This document shows positions 6,899-15,829 of a DNA stretch of 35,653 bases, piece by piece. The notes beneath the pieces were generated by a model. The model had not been told where the DNA came from. It searched no databases and was given only the letters and a program-made list of their open reading frames with translations. Source of the DNA: Parachlamydiales bacterium. GTDB lineage: Bacteria; Chlamydiota; Chlamydiia; Chlamydiales; Rhabdochlamydiaceae. The DNA is taken from positions 1 to 35,653 of the forward strand of contig JAHFTQ010000017.1 of assembly GCA_023265455.1 (NCBI GenBank). The letters are read 5' to 3'. Numbering within the stretch: position 1 is the first letter of the stretch; the number at the start of each line of letters is the position of its first letter. A program made the position numbers and the translations under genes.

Positions 6899-8476
6899 AT
6901 GCGAAAACTGATCAAAGGTTCTGTCTTTTTGCTCTTGTTCTTAGTGACTTCCTTACAAGCTGAGGAAAAAAAAGAAAATACTTATACGATTAACTTTCAT
7001 GATGTTCCTGTTGTGGAATTCATTCAGTTTGTCAGTCGAATTTCCGATGTAAATTTTATTTTTAATCATCGCGATCTCCAATTCAATATCTCACTGGCAT
7101 CGGGTAAACCCGTTGCTCCTGAACATGTCGTGCGAGCGCTCACGCAGATTTTGAGAGCTCACGGCTATTCAATTGCCAGGGAAGACGGCTATATGGTGAT
7201 TCATAAAGGAATCATGGAAAAAGAAATGATGGGTGACGTGGCTGTACGGCGAAGTGGTGAGCCTTTTCTGGTGGAGGAAGAGTCGGAAATCCCTGCTTTG
7301 ATCCCACTTCCTTCTCCTATTCAATTGAAGCCGCAATTTTTAGTTTATAAGGTGCAATACCACGCAGGCGATGAGGTTGAAGAGACGGTACGCCGGATTG
7401 CAGCAGATTTGTCGCTGAAGCCTGAGACGTCTCCTAAGTACTTGGCAGCTTTGAAATCGGTCCAATGGATCAAGGCGACGAACTCGCTGGTTTGCTCAGG
7501 TGATGAAGATTCTCTTCAATCGGTGAAACAGCTGATCCAAAGTCTAGATACCCAGCTGCGCCAGGTGTTCATTGAGGTGCTTGTTGTAGAAACCGATGCG
7601 CGCAATACGCAAGATTTCGGATTGCAATGGGCTGGCGGCGGCAAATACAAAGATGGCCTGGGCTTTGGAATGAGCAATTATACTCCAACGACGGGAGGGC
7701 CTTCTCCTTTCCAGCTAGCCTTTCAAAATATGAATGGTTCTCAAGGTCCCACAGGGCCCGATCAGCTCTCATCGCTGGGTGGTGGCTTTGACATGGGAGT
7801 CATTGGAGATATCATCTTCCATAAGGGAAAATCGTTTGTTTCGCTCGCCTCTTTAGTCTCGGCTTTGCAGATGGATGGCGATAGTTCGATTGTTCTCAAT
7901 CAGAAGATCATTACGCAGGACAATAAAAACTCGACGATTTTCGTCGGTGATAATATTCCGTTTACAGGATCGATTGTAACGACGGTGGGAAGCAATCAAC
8001 AGTCGACAGCTAACGTCGAATACCGGGATATTGGAGTCAATCTTAGTATCACGCCACGCTTGGGAGAGGGCGATGTGATTACGCTGGATCTCAATGAAGA
8101 GATCACTGAAGCGATACCAACGGGTTCTAATTCAGTTTCGAACTCTCATGTAACAGGAATTCAGACGACTAAGACGAACATGATGACGCATGTGCATGTT
8201 CCCGATCGGCATTTTCTTGTCTTAAGTGGAATGATCCGCAATGCTCGCAGCCATCACAAAGCAGGTCTGCCTTGCCTAGGGGGCATTCCTGGGATTGGGG
8301 TTTTATTTAGTAAGACACGTAACCATGATGAAAAGCGCAATGTGATTATCTTTGTACGTCCTCACATCATTCGTTCGATGGATGATTACCGTCAGCTGAC
8401 AAATCAGCAGACAGATATCTACCGTGAGCGTTCACCAAAAGGGGTCATTGATGAGGCTCTTGAGCTTGCCCAGTAA
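6899..8476 (+). CDS. Type II secretion-type secretin (GspD-like)
   Basis: 525 residues. A signal peptide (about 1-21, ending SLQAEE) sends it across the inner membrane. An N0-type domain (about 28-100, INFHDVPVVEFIQFVS) and an N1-type domain (about 148-225) precede the beta-barrel secretin domain. VFIEVLVVETD begins it, and HVHVPDRHFLVLSGMIRN and GIPGIGVLF mark its end. It would form an outer-membrane channel. It is shorter than typical GspD, with fewer N domains. No gspE, gspF or pseudopilin gene is adjacent, so its partners must be elsewhere. A PilQ-like or other secretin role cannot be excluded. No clear Shine-Dalgarno precedes the ATG. The last 58 bases overlap comEC on the other strand. 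Confidence 0.85.
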   Translation: MRKLIKGSVFLLLFLVTSLQAEEKKENTYTINFHDVPVVEFIQFVSRISDVNFIFNHRDLQFNISLASGKPVAPEHVVRALTQILRAHGYSIAREDGYMVIHKGIMEKEMMGDVAVRRSGEPFLVEEESEIPALIPLPSPIQLKPQFLVYKVQYHAGDEVEETVRRIAADLSLKPETSPKYLAALKSVQWIKATNSLVCSGDEDSLQSVKQLIQSLDTQLRQVFIEVLVVETDARNTQDFGLQWAGGGKYKDGLGFGMSNYTPTTGGPSPFQLAFQNMNGSQGPTGPDQLSSLGGGFDMGVIGDIIFHKGKSFVSLASLVSALQMDGDSSIVLNQKIITQDNKNSTIFVGDNIPFTGSIVTTVGSNQQSTANVEYRDIGVNLSITPRLGEGDVITLDLNEEITEAIPTGSNSVSNSHVTGIQTTKTNMMTHVHVPDRHFLVLSGMIRNARSHHKAGLPCLGGIPGIGVLFSKTRNHDEKRNVIIFVRPHIIRSMDDYRQLTNQQTDIYRERSPKGVIDEALELAQ

Positions 8477-9864
8477 GAGGCAAATAGGATCAAACTGATG
8501 GCAGCAACAGCTGCCGTCAGGGGAAAATCGTGGATTCTCCACTGAAAATCGTACAAAGCCGGAGGGTGGGTTGTTACCTTTAAAATCCCTTCTGTCAGCT
8601 TCCCCGTAATTGCCAGCAGCCAAGGTCCTACAATCGGGAGGGATATTCCTATCACCAACAGCAAATAGACAATAGAAACGGTAGCTGGGAGAAAAAGGTT
8701 GTAGACGAGGCTCAGCAGAGGAAACTTATGGAAGTGGTAGAAAATCAGCGGGAGCGTGACGAGATGGATGGCGCCGTTAAGAGCCAGGGCCTCTCGGAAG
8801 AAAAATGACAAGAGATGTCCGTGCTGATCAAGAAAAGGCAGCCTTAGAACTTCACGAAAAGACCGTTTTTCAAACCATTGATAAAGTACTGACCTGAACA
8901 GGGGATAAGTCATTAAGATCGCCGCTGTGCAAAGAAAACTGAACTGAAATCCCAAATGAAAAATGACAAGCGGATCTTTCACAAGTTGCCAGAGTAGTGC
9001 AACTCCCAGAGCATTTAAAGCAGAGATACGCCAGCCGCATAAGTGCGCGGTGAGATAGAGTATAGAGCCTACCCAGGCCCTTTCAATCGGGGGAGAATCT
9101 CCTAAGGTGAATGTATAGGCCGATAGGAGAGCCATCAGGACCATATCAGCAGCGCGGTGGGGCATGAAACTACGTAGAAGTGTTCCTAATAAAAAAGCGA
9201 GTAGAGCAAATTGAAAACCCGAGATGCCTAGCAAGTGGAGAATTCCTAGGCGGTTAAATTCAAGAGCTAGCAGCCTATCATCGGTTTCGCCCGTCAGCAT
9301 AGAGAGCACCAAGGCGCGGCTTTTGGGATCGGGAAAATGGGCGCTTAAGTGGGATCGCAGCTGATTTTTAACATTAAAGCGCCACTCAGCCAAAGAAAAC
9401 GTTTTTGCGAGGGGCTCGTAGGCAGCGACTTTGAAGACATACCGATGATCGCCCTTAGGGATTAAACGTCCCGTGACACGCAGAGATGAAGAGGCTAAAG
9501 GTCGGGGTTTGTTGTCCTTGAAGTAGAGGCTGCAGGGGATGCTTTTTGAAAAGGGAGAAAATTGTTTCAGTTTCCCCTTGTAGAGAAGCGATCGCTGAAA
9601 GGGTGAGTGGCTATAGGAGAGGGTGCTTATATGGAAGATGCCCTGTCCTTCGATTCCCTCTTCAGGAAGGGCTGGTAGAGAATAGGTCATGAGCCCCCAG
9701 CCAAATCCCAAGATGTAGATGAGCAGTCCCCATTTGATTCCTTTGGGGTATAGCCATAAGCAGAGCGCAAAAGGGACAACATAGATCGGATGAAAGGCTA
9801 AAGCACAAGCGACTCCCAACAAAAACAAAACACCATAGAAAAATGCAGGAGTATTGTATGACAT
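8419..9864 (-). CDS. comEC: ComEC/Rec2-type DNA uptake channel
   Basis: 481 residues. N-terminal membrane spans and a soluble OB-like region are followed by the competence domain with LGILHLLGISGFQFALLAFL, the family signature (usually SGLH). Several more spans follow, ending at SYWASSRASSM. ComEC carries transforming DNA through the inner membrane. The C-terminal metallo-beta-lactamase domain seen in Bacillus ComEC is missing, as in other short members. ERAW and FQFSF motifs are in the usual places. The first ATG lacks a good Shine-Dalgarno. It may be transcribed with ndh upstream, but a family A palindrome lies between. Confidence 0.9.
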   Translation of the reverse strand: MSYNTPAFFYGVLFLLGVACALAFHPIYVVPFALCLWLYPKGIKWGLLIYILGFGWGLMTYSLPALPEEGIEGQGIFHISTLSYSHSPFQRSLLYKGKLKQFSPFSKSIPCSLYFKDNKPRPLASSSLRVTGRLIPKGDHRYVFKVAAYEPLAKTFSLAEWRFNVKNQLRSHLSAHFPDPKSRALVLSMLTGETDDRLLALEFNRLGILHLLGISGFQFALLAFLLGTLLRSFMPHRAADMVLMALLSAYTFTLGDSPPIERAWVGSILYLTAHLCGWRISALNALGVALLWQLVKDPLVIFHLGFQFSFLCTAAILMTYPLFRSVLYQWFEKRSFREVLRLPFLDQHGHLLSFFFREALALNGAIHLVTLPLIFYHFHKFPLLSLVYNLFLPATVSIVYLLLVIGISLPIVGPWLLAITGKLTEGILKVTTHPPALYDFQWRIHDFPLTAAVAAISLILFASYWASSRASSMTPFGERSR

Positions 9865-9910
9865 TAGAAAAATACTATTCTGCCGTAGAGATTTTTTCTA
9901 TATATTTAGA

Positions 9911-10111
9911 CCTCTTTCAAGCTCTTTTCCTAAAGGTATGAGTTTCATCTGCGCAGAGGCGCTAAAGCGCAAAGCATGAGTCGCAGAGAACGCAGAGGGA
10001 GGTTTTTTAAAATCCCCTCTGCGTTCTCCGCGTCTCTCCCGCGCGAAGCGCCTCTGCGCAGATGAAACTCATACCTTTAGGAAAAGAGCTTGAAAGTTGC
10101 ACACGGCGTAA
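9911..10111. repeat. Family A palindromic repeat, copy 1
   Basis: An inverted repeat with outer arms of about 50 bp. CTCTTTCAAGCTCTTTTCC through GCGCAGAGGCGC mirrors GCGCCTCTGCGCAGATG through GAAAAGAGCTTGAAAG. The inner part repeats short GCAGAGNNCGC blocks and has GGGAGGTTTTTTAAAATCCCC at its tip. It lies between ndh and comEC, both on the minus strand, and could weaken read-through. Confidence 0.85.
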
Positions 10112-10117
10112 GACATA

Positions 10118-11413
10118 TCAACGTTTGGGGAGTTGTTTTTCTAATGAGCCGTAGATGAGCCTTGCTCCACGCTGGCCTGTCAGATAGAACACGAACCACT
10201 CGATCATGACGCTTAGGCGATTGCGAAATCCAATGAGATAGACAATGTGGATGAAACACCAGATGAGCCAAGCGGTGACACCTGTAAGTTGTAGTTTTCC
10301 GATCCAAGCAATCGCTTTGCCTTTGCCGACGGTGGCAAGGCTTCCTTTGTCAAAATAATGAAAGGGTGGGCGTTCGGCTTTGGGGATTTTTTTCCGAATG
10401 AGTTTAGCGACGTATTTTCCTTGTTGGATTGCAACAGGAGCAATACCTGGGAGGGGTTTGCCCTCTTTTCCCTGAGCTGCGGCCGCATCTCCAATGACAA
10501 AGATTTCAGGGAAGCCTGGCACAGATAAATCGTTTTCAACGATCACCCGGCCTTGCCGATCTAGGGGGACTTCAAGAGTTTTTAGAAGAGGAGAGGCTTG
10601 ATTGCCAGCTGCCCAGATGACATTTTTGCAGGGATAAAACGTCTCTTCGACTTGGACGCCCTCTTCGGTAATGTTGGTGACTTTTTTTCCGGTGATCACT
10701 TGGACACCGAGTTTTTCAAGATCTAACTGAGCGTGTTTGGAAAGCTTAGGAGGATACATCGGGAGAATATTCGGAGCGGCTTCGACCAGGTAAATCTTGG
10801 ATTTTTCGGGTTTAATCCGTCGAAAGTTTTTAAACATCGTTTTGTGAGCGATTTCAGCAATGGCACCAGCCATTTCGACACCTGTCGGGCCTCCGCCAAT
10901 AATGACGAAATTGAGATATTTGGAGGCTTCGGAGATGCTATCCAAGCGTTCGGCTTTTTCAAAAGAAATCAAAACGTTTTCGCGGATTTTAAGCGCATCT
11001 TGAATGGTCTTGAGTCCAGGTGCATGAGGCTCCCAGATATCGTTGCCAAAATAGGAATGCCTAGCGCCGACAGCAAGGACTAGGTAATCATAGTCAACCC
11101 GTTCATCATTGCCTAAGATGACCTGTCTGTTTTTTTTATCGATCCTTACAATTTCTCCCATCATGACAGCTGTATTGTCTTGTTTGCGCAAAATTTCGCG
11201 GATAGGAATGGCGATTTCGCCAGGTGATAAAGCTGCGCTGGCAACTTCGTAAAGAAGAGGTTGAAACAGGTGGTGATTTGTCTTATCGATCAGGAGAATT
11301 TCTAACGGGCACTTTTTAAGATTTTTAGCGACATTGAGTCCACCAAAACCTCCGCCGACGATGACAACTTTAGTGTAGGGCATATGAGCCATTGTATAAC
11401 TTTCAGTTCTCAT
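10118..11413 (-). CDS. ndh: Type II NADH:quinone dehydrogenase (NDH-2)
   Basis: About 431 residues. FAD-binding GGGFGG at 20-25 and a second dinucleotide site VIIGGGPTGVEMAGAI mark a two-dinucleotide flavoprotein. VIWAAGNQASP and a VIGDAAA motif with nearby PVAIQQG close the FAD site. A C-terminal hydrophobic stretch (TAWLIWCFIHIVYLIGF) suggests peripheral membrane attachment. It passes electrons from NADH to quinone without pumping ions. Several starts are possible (TTG 11428, ATG 11413, 11392, 11383) and none has a convincing Shine-Dalgarno; 11413 is a compromise. Chlamydiae also use the sodium-pumping Nqr complex, so this would be an extra route. Confidence 0.9.
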   Translation of the reverse strand: MRTESYTMAHMPYTKVVIVGGGFGGLNVAKNLKKCPLEILLIDKTNHHLFQPLLYEVASAALSPGEIAIPIREILRKQDNTAVMMGEIVRIDKKNRQVILGNDERVDYDYLVLAVGARHSYFGNDIWEPHAPGLKTIQDALKIRENVLISFEKAERLDSISEASKYLNFVIIGGGPTGVEMAGAIAEIAHKTMFKNFRRIKPEKSKIYLVEAAPNILPMYPPKLSKHAQLDLEKLGVQVITGKKVTNITEEGVQVEETFYPCKNVIWAAGNQASPLLKTLEVPLDRQGRVIVENDLSVPGFPEIFVIGDAAAAQGKEGKPLPGIAPVAIQQGKYVAKLIRKKIPKAERPPFHYFDKGSLATVGKGKAIAWIGKLQLTGVTAWLIWCFIHIVYLIGFRNRLSVMIEWFVFYLTGQRGARLIYGSLEKQLPKR

Positions 11414-11503
11414 TTTGTAAAGAGCCAATTAAGGGAGTAGGTGTTCATCCCAGAATCGCGAACTTAAACTTCTCGATTCGAGAATTTAAATTTCGAAAGA
11501 GAT

Positions 11504-11992
11504 CTAATGTCGTATTTTGAATGTTTGGATGATTTTCACTTCGTCTTGGACGGAGAGTTTGGACGAATCAAAACAATAATCAAACTCTGCTTTGTCTATT
11601 TGCTCTAGTTGTTGATGTGTTTCAATGACGTACTCTCTGGCATATTGAGCCTGTATTTTAGTGCGCTGGAGCTGAGATGTTCTTTTAGCGTCACGTTCCA
11701 GTAGGGTTTGCAGAGGGGGTAGGACTAAAAAATAGAGCTCTCCGAGGTTCTTTTTTCTCCAAGGAATTTGAGCATCGATAATCACTCGATCTTTGATCAG
11801 CTCGATTCTTTTTTCTAAAGTAGCGTTTGCAGTTGAGTCGGAGCATACACCTTGTTCGATGAGGTCATCTCGATCGATGTAGGTCCAGTGAGTTCCTAGG
11901 GTAGAAAAAAGGGCCTTCCCGAGAGTGGATTTTCCACTGCAGGAGGCCCCAAAGAGATAAATCAGAGTTGTCGAATCAGTGATGGCAGCCAC
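11504..11992 (-). CDS. Small P-loop kinase, about 162 aa
   Basis: Walker [10 protein letters not shown] begins near residue 15, followed by [23 protein letters not shown] and a helical region with [12 protein letters not shown], the layout of small nucleoside or antibiotic-type kinases (AAA_33/chloramphenicol-phosphotransferase-like). The substrate cannot be read from sequence. The frame is open through ndk, but the plausible start is GTG at 11992, which overlaps the last 17 bases of ndk; upstream ATGs would overlap by over 100 bases. The pair is probably coupled. Confidence 0.72.
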   Translation of the reverse strand: MAAITDSTTLIYLFGASCSGKSTLGKALFSTLGTHWTYIDRDDLIEQGVCSDSTANATLEKRIELIKDRVIIDAQIPWRKKNLGELYFLVLPPLQTLLERDAKRTSQLQRTKIQAQYAREYVIETHQQLEQIDKAEFDYCFDSSKLSVQDEVKIIQTFKIRH

Positions 11993-12443
11993 AGCCCCCG
12001 CATCCGCCGGTTTTATAGACGGCAAGAGGAGAGTGCATTTCAGAAGCTTTAAAAAAGAAGGAGACTTCTTTTTTAGCATTTTCCAAGCTATCAGAGCCAT
12101 GAACGACGTTGCGGTCGATCGATTCAGCAAAATCTTTGCGGATTGTGCCAGGTGCTGCATCTTGGGGGTTTGTCGCTCCCATGATGGTGCGGTTTAAAGC
12201 TACAGCATTATCACCTTCTAAGACCATGACCATGACAGGGCCTTCGATCATGAAGTTCACCAGGTCCATATAGAAAGGGCGCTGGGCGTGGATGGCGTAG
12301 AAAGTTTTGGCTTGTTCTAATGTCAATTGCAACATTTTAGCAGCAATGATTTTCAGCCCTGCTTTTTCAAAACGGGCAATAATTTCTCCGATATGGTTAT
12401 CGGCGACGGCATCAGGTTTAATAATCGAGAGTGTTTGTTCCAT
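11976..12443 (-). CDS. ndk: Nucleoside diphosphate kinase with Cys/His tail
   Basis: 155 residues. It opens with SIIKPDAV and carries the catalytic His115 in RNVVHGSDS, plus [10 protein letters not shown] and [15 protein letters not shown]. It balances NTP pools by moving the gamma phosphate. The start at 12443 follows GAGGA by seven bases, and the upstream ATG gives only four extra residues. The C-terminus is odd: after the normal end near AVYKT comes [10 protein letters not shown], about ten residues longer than most bacterial Ndk, able in principle to bind a metal. The DNA for this tail also holds the start of the kinase gene. Confidence 0.96.
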   Translation of the reverse strand: MEQTLSIIKPDAVADNHIGEIIARFEKAGLKIIAAKMLQLTLEQAKTFYAIHAQRPFYMDLVNFMIEGPVMVMVLEGDNAVALNRTIMGATNPQDAAPGTIRKDFAESIDRNVVHGSDSLENAKKEVSFFFKASEMHSPLAVYKTGGCGGCGCHH

Positions 12444-12540
12444 TTTTTTCCTCATAAGGTAAGGTGATTGTAGTTCATTTTTGAGTTTCTGTCGAGGCGA
12501 AATAACCGGAGATATTCTATAATGACTTTCAAGAATTCAT

Positions 12541-13485
12541 ATGACGCCGCTTAAGTTCGCTATCATCCGTCGCAATGGTCTGGGGGATCTTCTCTCTGTC
12601 ATGCCACTGGTGGCCCTTTGTAAAGAGAAATTTGAGGGTTGTAGGGTGACACTTTTCATTGATGAAAGGGCGGCTCCTTTGGCGCCGTATTTGGAGGGTG
12701 TCGATGAAGTGGTGGTTTTTTCTCCTTCGGTAAATAAGTATTCTGGACTTATGCGGACAGCTTGGTCGCAGCGGGGGCGTTCGTTTGATGTGGCCATCTC
12801 AGGGCGTCCCACGCCGATGAAGCTATTAAACATATTTTTATATATGCTAAGGGCCCGTGAGCGGATTGCTTATGTTGATGAGGCGTGGCACTCGAGCTTG
12901 ATTAATCAACCGAGGATCTATGAAGCTGGGGAACAAAGACACCAAATGGTCAAAAGCTTGAGGCTCTTAGATCCATCTTTGGAGAGTGTGCCGCTGCATC
13001 TACGGCCCCGTCTTAGGGTGAAGCCTGCGTTGAAGTTTCAGCAGAGGACCGTGATGGTCTCTGTGAGCAATCATCGGGTGGGCAGTTTGTTGGATGTGGA
13101 TAAGACGGAGAGGATTCTCAATCAGGTGGGGGGCCAAATTCCTTTTCAGGTAGTGATCAATTGTGAGCCTCAAGATGAGAGAAGGGCGCGCTCTCTTGCT
13201 GCGGGTCTGAAAATGAAGAGTGAGGTCGTTGTGACGGCATCCTTTGATGATTTTTTGAGGTTGATCGCTGCGGTGGATGCGTTACTGATTGGAGATGGGG
13301 GGATCATGCATCTTGCGGCAGCGTTGGATAAACCTCAGGTGGTTCTTTTTGGGGGGACAGAGATCTGGGAGTGGGCGCCTCTTTCTGAAAAAGCCATCTG
13401 TCTCAGAGATCCTCACAATGTCAATTTTATTCCGGAAAAAGAGATTCAAACATCCTTGGAGCAAGTTTTGTATGCACTATCCTGA
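12541..13485 (+). CDS. GT9 (heptosyltransferase-like) glycosyltransferase
   Basis: 314 residues. FAIIRRNGLGDLLSVMPL at the N-terminus and ALLIGDGGIMHLAAALDKP near the end are the acceptor-side and ADP-sugar-side signatures of glycosyltransferase family 9. It should add a heptose-like sugar to LPS core at the inner face of the inner membrane. The Shine-Dalgarno is weak. A TATAAT box at 12518 is close upstream, in the divergent region shared with ndk. It overlaps the next GT9 gene by 14 bases. Acceptor and donor are not readable from sequence. Confidence 0.82.
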   Translation: MTPLKFAIIRRNGLGDLLSVMPLVALCKEKFEGCRVTLFIDERAAPLAPYLEGVDEVVVFSPSVNKYSGLMRTAWSQRGRSFDVAISGRPTPMKLLNIFLYMLRARERIAYVDEAWHSSLINQPRIYEAGEQRHQMVKSLRLLDPSLESVPLHLRPRLRVKPALKFQQRTVMVSVSNHRVGSLLDVDKTERILNQVGGQIPFQVVINCEPQDERRARSLAAGLKMKSEVVVTASFDDFLRLIAAVDALLIGDGGIMHLAAALDKPQVVLFGGTEIWEWAPLSEKAICLRDPHNVNFIPEKEIQTSLEQVLYALS

Positions 13486-14527
13486 TTTAACTGAGGTTAA
13501 AAAAGTTCTCGTGATCAAAATGCGGCATCATGGTGATGTGTTGCTGACTTCGCCGGTCTTTTCAAATTTAAGGCGGGCTTTGCCTAACGCTATTATCGAC
13601 GCGATGGTCTATCAGGAAACGACTCCGATGTTAGAGGGGCATCCTGCCATTCGACAGTTTTTAAGTTATGATCGGGGATGGAAAAAACTTGGATGGGGGC
13701 GTAAGCTTGCAAAGGAATTTGCGCTTTTAAGACGTGTCAGAAAAGAAGGGTACGATCTGGTGATCAATCTGACGGAAGGGGATCGCGGTGCCATTGTCGC
13801 GCTTGTGTCAGGAGCCCGTGTGCGGGTGGGTTTTGATCCTCAAGGGGGTGGATTTTTAGGTAAGAAGAGGATCTACACCCATGTTGTCAAAACGTGTAAG
13901 ACTCCTCGTCATACTGTTGAAAAAAATCTCGATGCACTCCGCCGTATTGGGATTTTTCCAGGTCCTGATGAGAGAGATCTTTATTTTGCCTTTTCCGAGG
14001 AAGATCGATCCAGGGCTCTTCAGCTTTTGCAAGGTGTAGAGAGTTATTTACTTCTCCATCCAGTCTCTCGCTGGAGATTTAAATGCCTACCAACAGACAA
14101 AGTGGCTGAGTTGATTAAGCAGCTTCACGCTAAGGGAGAAAAGATCGTGATGACGGCAAGTCCCGATGCTCAGGAAATGGCGATGGTGGAAGAAATTTTA
14201 GCGAAGGTGCCTCACATTCCTGTGATAAACCTAGCGGGGAAGATTTCGCTTAAAGAGCTGGGGGCTTTGATTGCCATGAGCAAAGCGCTGATCTGTGTCG
14301 ATTCGGTGCCTCTCCATCTTTCGAGCGCTCTCCAAGTTCCTGTTGTGGCTCTATTTGGGCCCTCTTCTGAGATTAACTGGGGGCCTTGGAGAAACAGCCG
14401 AGCCCGGGTTGTCACGCAGCCCTTTTCTTGCCGTCCTTGTTTTATGGACGGATGCGGAGGAAGCAAGAAAAGTGATTGTCTATCTACTTTACCGGTGGCT
14501 AGGATTATCGACGCGATTCCAATTTAG
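13472..14527 (+). CDS. GT9 heptosyltransferase, WaaQ/RfaQ-like
   Basis: 351 residues. VLVIKMRHHGDVLLTSPV is the classic GT9 start, and ALICVDSVPLHLSSALQVPVVALFGP the sugar-nucleotide site. SRWRFKCLPTDK and a Cys-rich tail (CRPCFMDGCGGSKKSDCL) match the WaaQ (heptosyltransferase III) subgroup. I take the ATG at 13472, within the end of the previous gene, with TTGGAG about eleven bases ahead; the longer open frame is shadow. Together the two GT9 genes look like a small LPS-core operon. The 3' end overlaps the convergent hypothetical gene by 39 bases. Confidence 0.85.
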   Translation: MHYPDLTEVKKVLVIKMRHHGDVLLTSPVFSNLRRALPNAIIDAMVYQETTPMLEGHPAIRQFLSYDRGWKKLGWGRKLAKEFALLRRVRKEGYDLVINLTEGDRGAIVALVSGARVRVGFDPQGGGFLGKKRIYTHVVKTCKTPRHTVEKNLDALRRIGIFPGPDERDLYFAFSEEDRSRALQLLQGVESYLLLHPVSRWRFKCLPTDKVAELIKQLHAKGEKIVMTASPDAQEMAMVEEILAKVPHIPVINLAGKISLKELGALIAMSKALICVDSVPLHLSSALQVPVVALFGPSSEINWGPWRNSRARVVTQPFSCRPCFMDGCGGSKKSDCLSTLPVARIIDAIPI

Positions 14528-15049
14528 GTATTTTTGCTGAGCCCAAAAAAGTGCTTGTGCGGCGTAATCAATCACGTTTTTAACTGGGAAATTGTCAAAT
14601 AACCTTGAAGGGTTCGTTGCGTCAAATGTTCTGGTTTTCAGGAGAAGAAGACAGACCATGGAGATCCGGTCAGATCCCTCACTCTTGAGAAGGCCCGAGG
14701 CACCTTTGAGAAGGAGCCATGCTGAAGAGCCCATATAGTTGGTCTTGGGGTCTAAATAATTACCGACTTCATAAAGAACGGCGCAGCAAACAGCGCTACC
14801 TAAGTGGCCAAAATCTTGATTAGCTCTGCTCCATGCAAAGCGATGAGCCAAAACAAGACCAAAGGCTAACAAGGGGCGTGCTATAGCACTCAGGAGTTTC
14901 TGATTATGCTCTAGTGAGGGTGACTTCCAAACAGCGGTGAAAGGTACTTTGAGATCTTGCCAAGCAAGATTAAAGGGTGCAGCGAGGTTTTCTTTGAGAG
15001 GGATAACAAAGTCTCTGAAAGTAGCTCCGAGTTGTACATTGGTTGACAT
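14489..15049 (-). CDS. Hypothetical protein with hydrophobic segments, 186 aa
   Basis: No family recognised. Moderately hydrophobic stretches occur near residues 53-70, 82-95 and 105-115. AGGAG sits before the ATG. It begins 52 bases after lptB on the same strand, so it may be co-transcribed with the LPS-export genes, but its sequence gives no link to that pathway. The last 39 bases are antisense to the GT9 gene. Confidence 0.6.
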   Translation of the reverse strand: MSTNVQLGATFRDFVIPLKENLAAPFNLAWQDLKVPFTAVWKSPSLEHNQKLLSAIARPLLAFGLVLAHRFAWSRANQDFGHLGSAVCCAVLYEVGNYLDPKTNYMGSSAWLLLKGASGLLKSEGSDRISMVCLLLLKTRTFDATNPSRLFDNFPVKNVIDYAAQALFWAQQKYLNWNRVDNPSHR

Positions 15050-15100
15050 AAATAGGACTCCTAAAGTTGTCAGCGCATCTTGCCAAAGGGAAGAATTAGT

Positions 15101-15829
15101 TTAAAGTCTAAAATCTTCGCCGAAGTAGGTAAGGCGAGCTTCGCGATTTTGGAGGAGTTGTTGGACGGTGCCGGAGATGAGAATTTTCCCTTCACGGATT
15201 AAATAACTCCGGTCGACAATCGAGAAGATTTCGCGGGCGTTGTGGTCGGTGATCAAGATGCTGATCCCTTTGTTTTTGAGGTGGCGGATCATCTTTTTGA
15301 CGTCAGCAACAGCAAGAGGATCGATGTTAGCAAACGGTTCATCGAGAAGAAGAAGTGCGGGCTCGGTGACGAGAGCGCGGGTGATTTCAAGGCGTCTACG
15401 TTCTCCTCCGGAGAGGCTACCGGCTTTTTTTTTGGCGAGTTTGTCGAGGTGGAGCTCGCGGAGAAGGCGTTGGAGGCGTTCATTTTTTTGGGGAGTCGTT
15501 AACGGGAGTGTTTCTAGAACGCAGAGGATATTTTCTTCGACGGAAAGAGAGCGGAAGATCGAGGGCTCTTGGGCCAGATAGCCCATCCCGAGCTGGGCTC
15601 TTTTGTGGATAGGTAGTGAGGTCGCGTCGTGTCCCTTGAAGAAGACGGAGCCCTCATCCGGATGGATGAGGCCGATGGCCATATAAAAAGCGGTGGTTTT
15701 CCCGGCGCCATTGGGGCCGAGAAGTCCAACGACTTCGCCGGTTTTGACCTCAAAGGAGAGGCCATCGACGACAGCCTTATTACTGTACGACTTTTTAAGG
15801 TTCTCTACTTTAAGGAGTGGGTATTGCAT
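15101..15829 (-). CDS. lptB: LPS export ABC ATPase LptB
   Basis: 242 residues. Walker A GPNGAGKTT at 38-46, signature LSGGERRRLEIT, Walker B LLLLDEPFANIDP and H-loop ITDHN are all present, and GMGYLAQEPSIFRSLSVEENI is typical of LptB. It powers LPS extraction from the inner membrane with LptFG, which is not in this window. The ATG at 15829 is used; a TTG two codons earlier is also in frame. Both lie inside the end of the LptA-like gene, so the two are coupled. In Chlamydia the same ATPase lies near kdsA. Confidence 0.95.
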   Translation of the reverse strand: MQYPLLKVENLKKSYSNKAVVDGLSFEVKTGEVVGLLGPNGAGKTTAFYMAIGLIHPDEGSVFFKGHDATSLPIHKRAQLGMGYLAQEPSIFRSLSVEENILCVLETLPLTTPQKNERLQRLLRELHLDKLAKKKAGSLSGGERRRLEITRALVTEPALLLLDEPFANIDPLAVADVKKMIRHLKNKGISILITDHNAREIFSIVDRSYLIREGKILISGTVQQLLQNREARLTYFGEDFRL

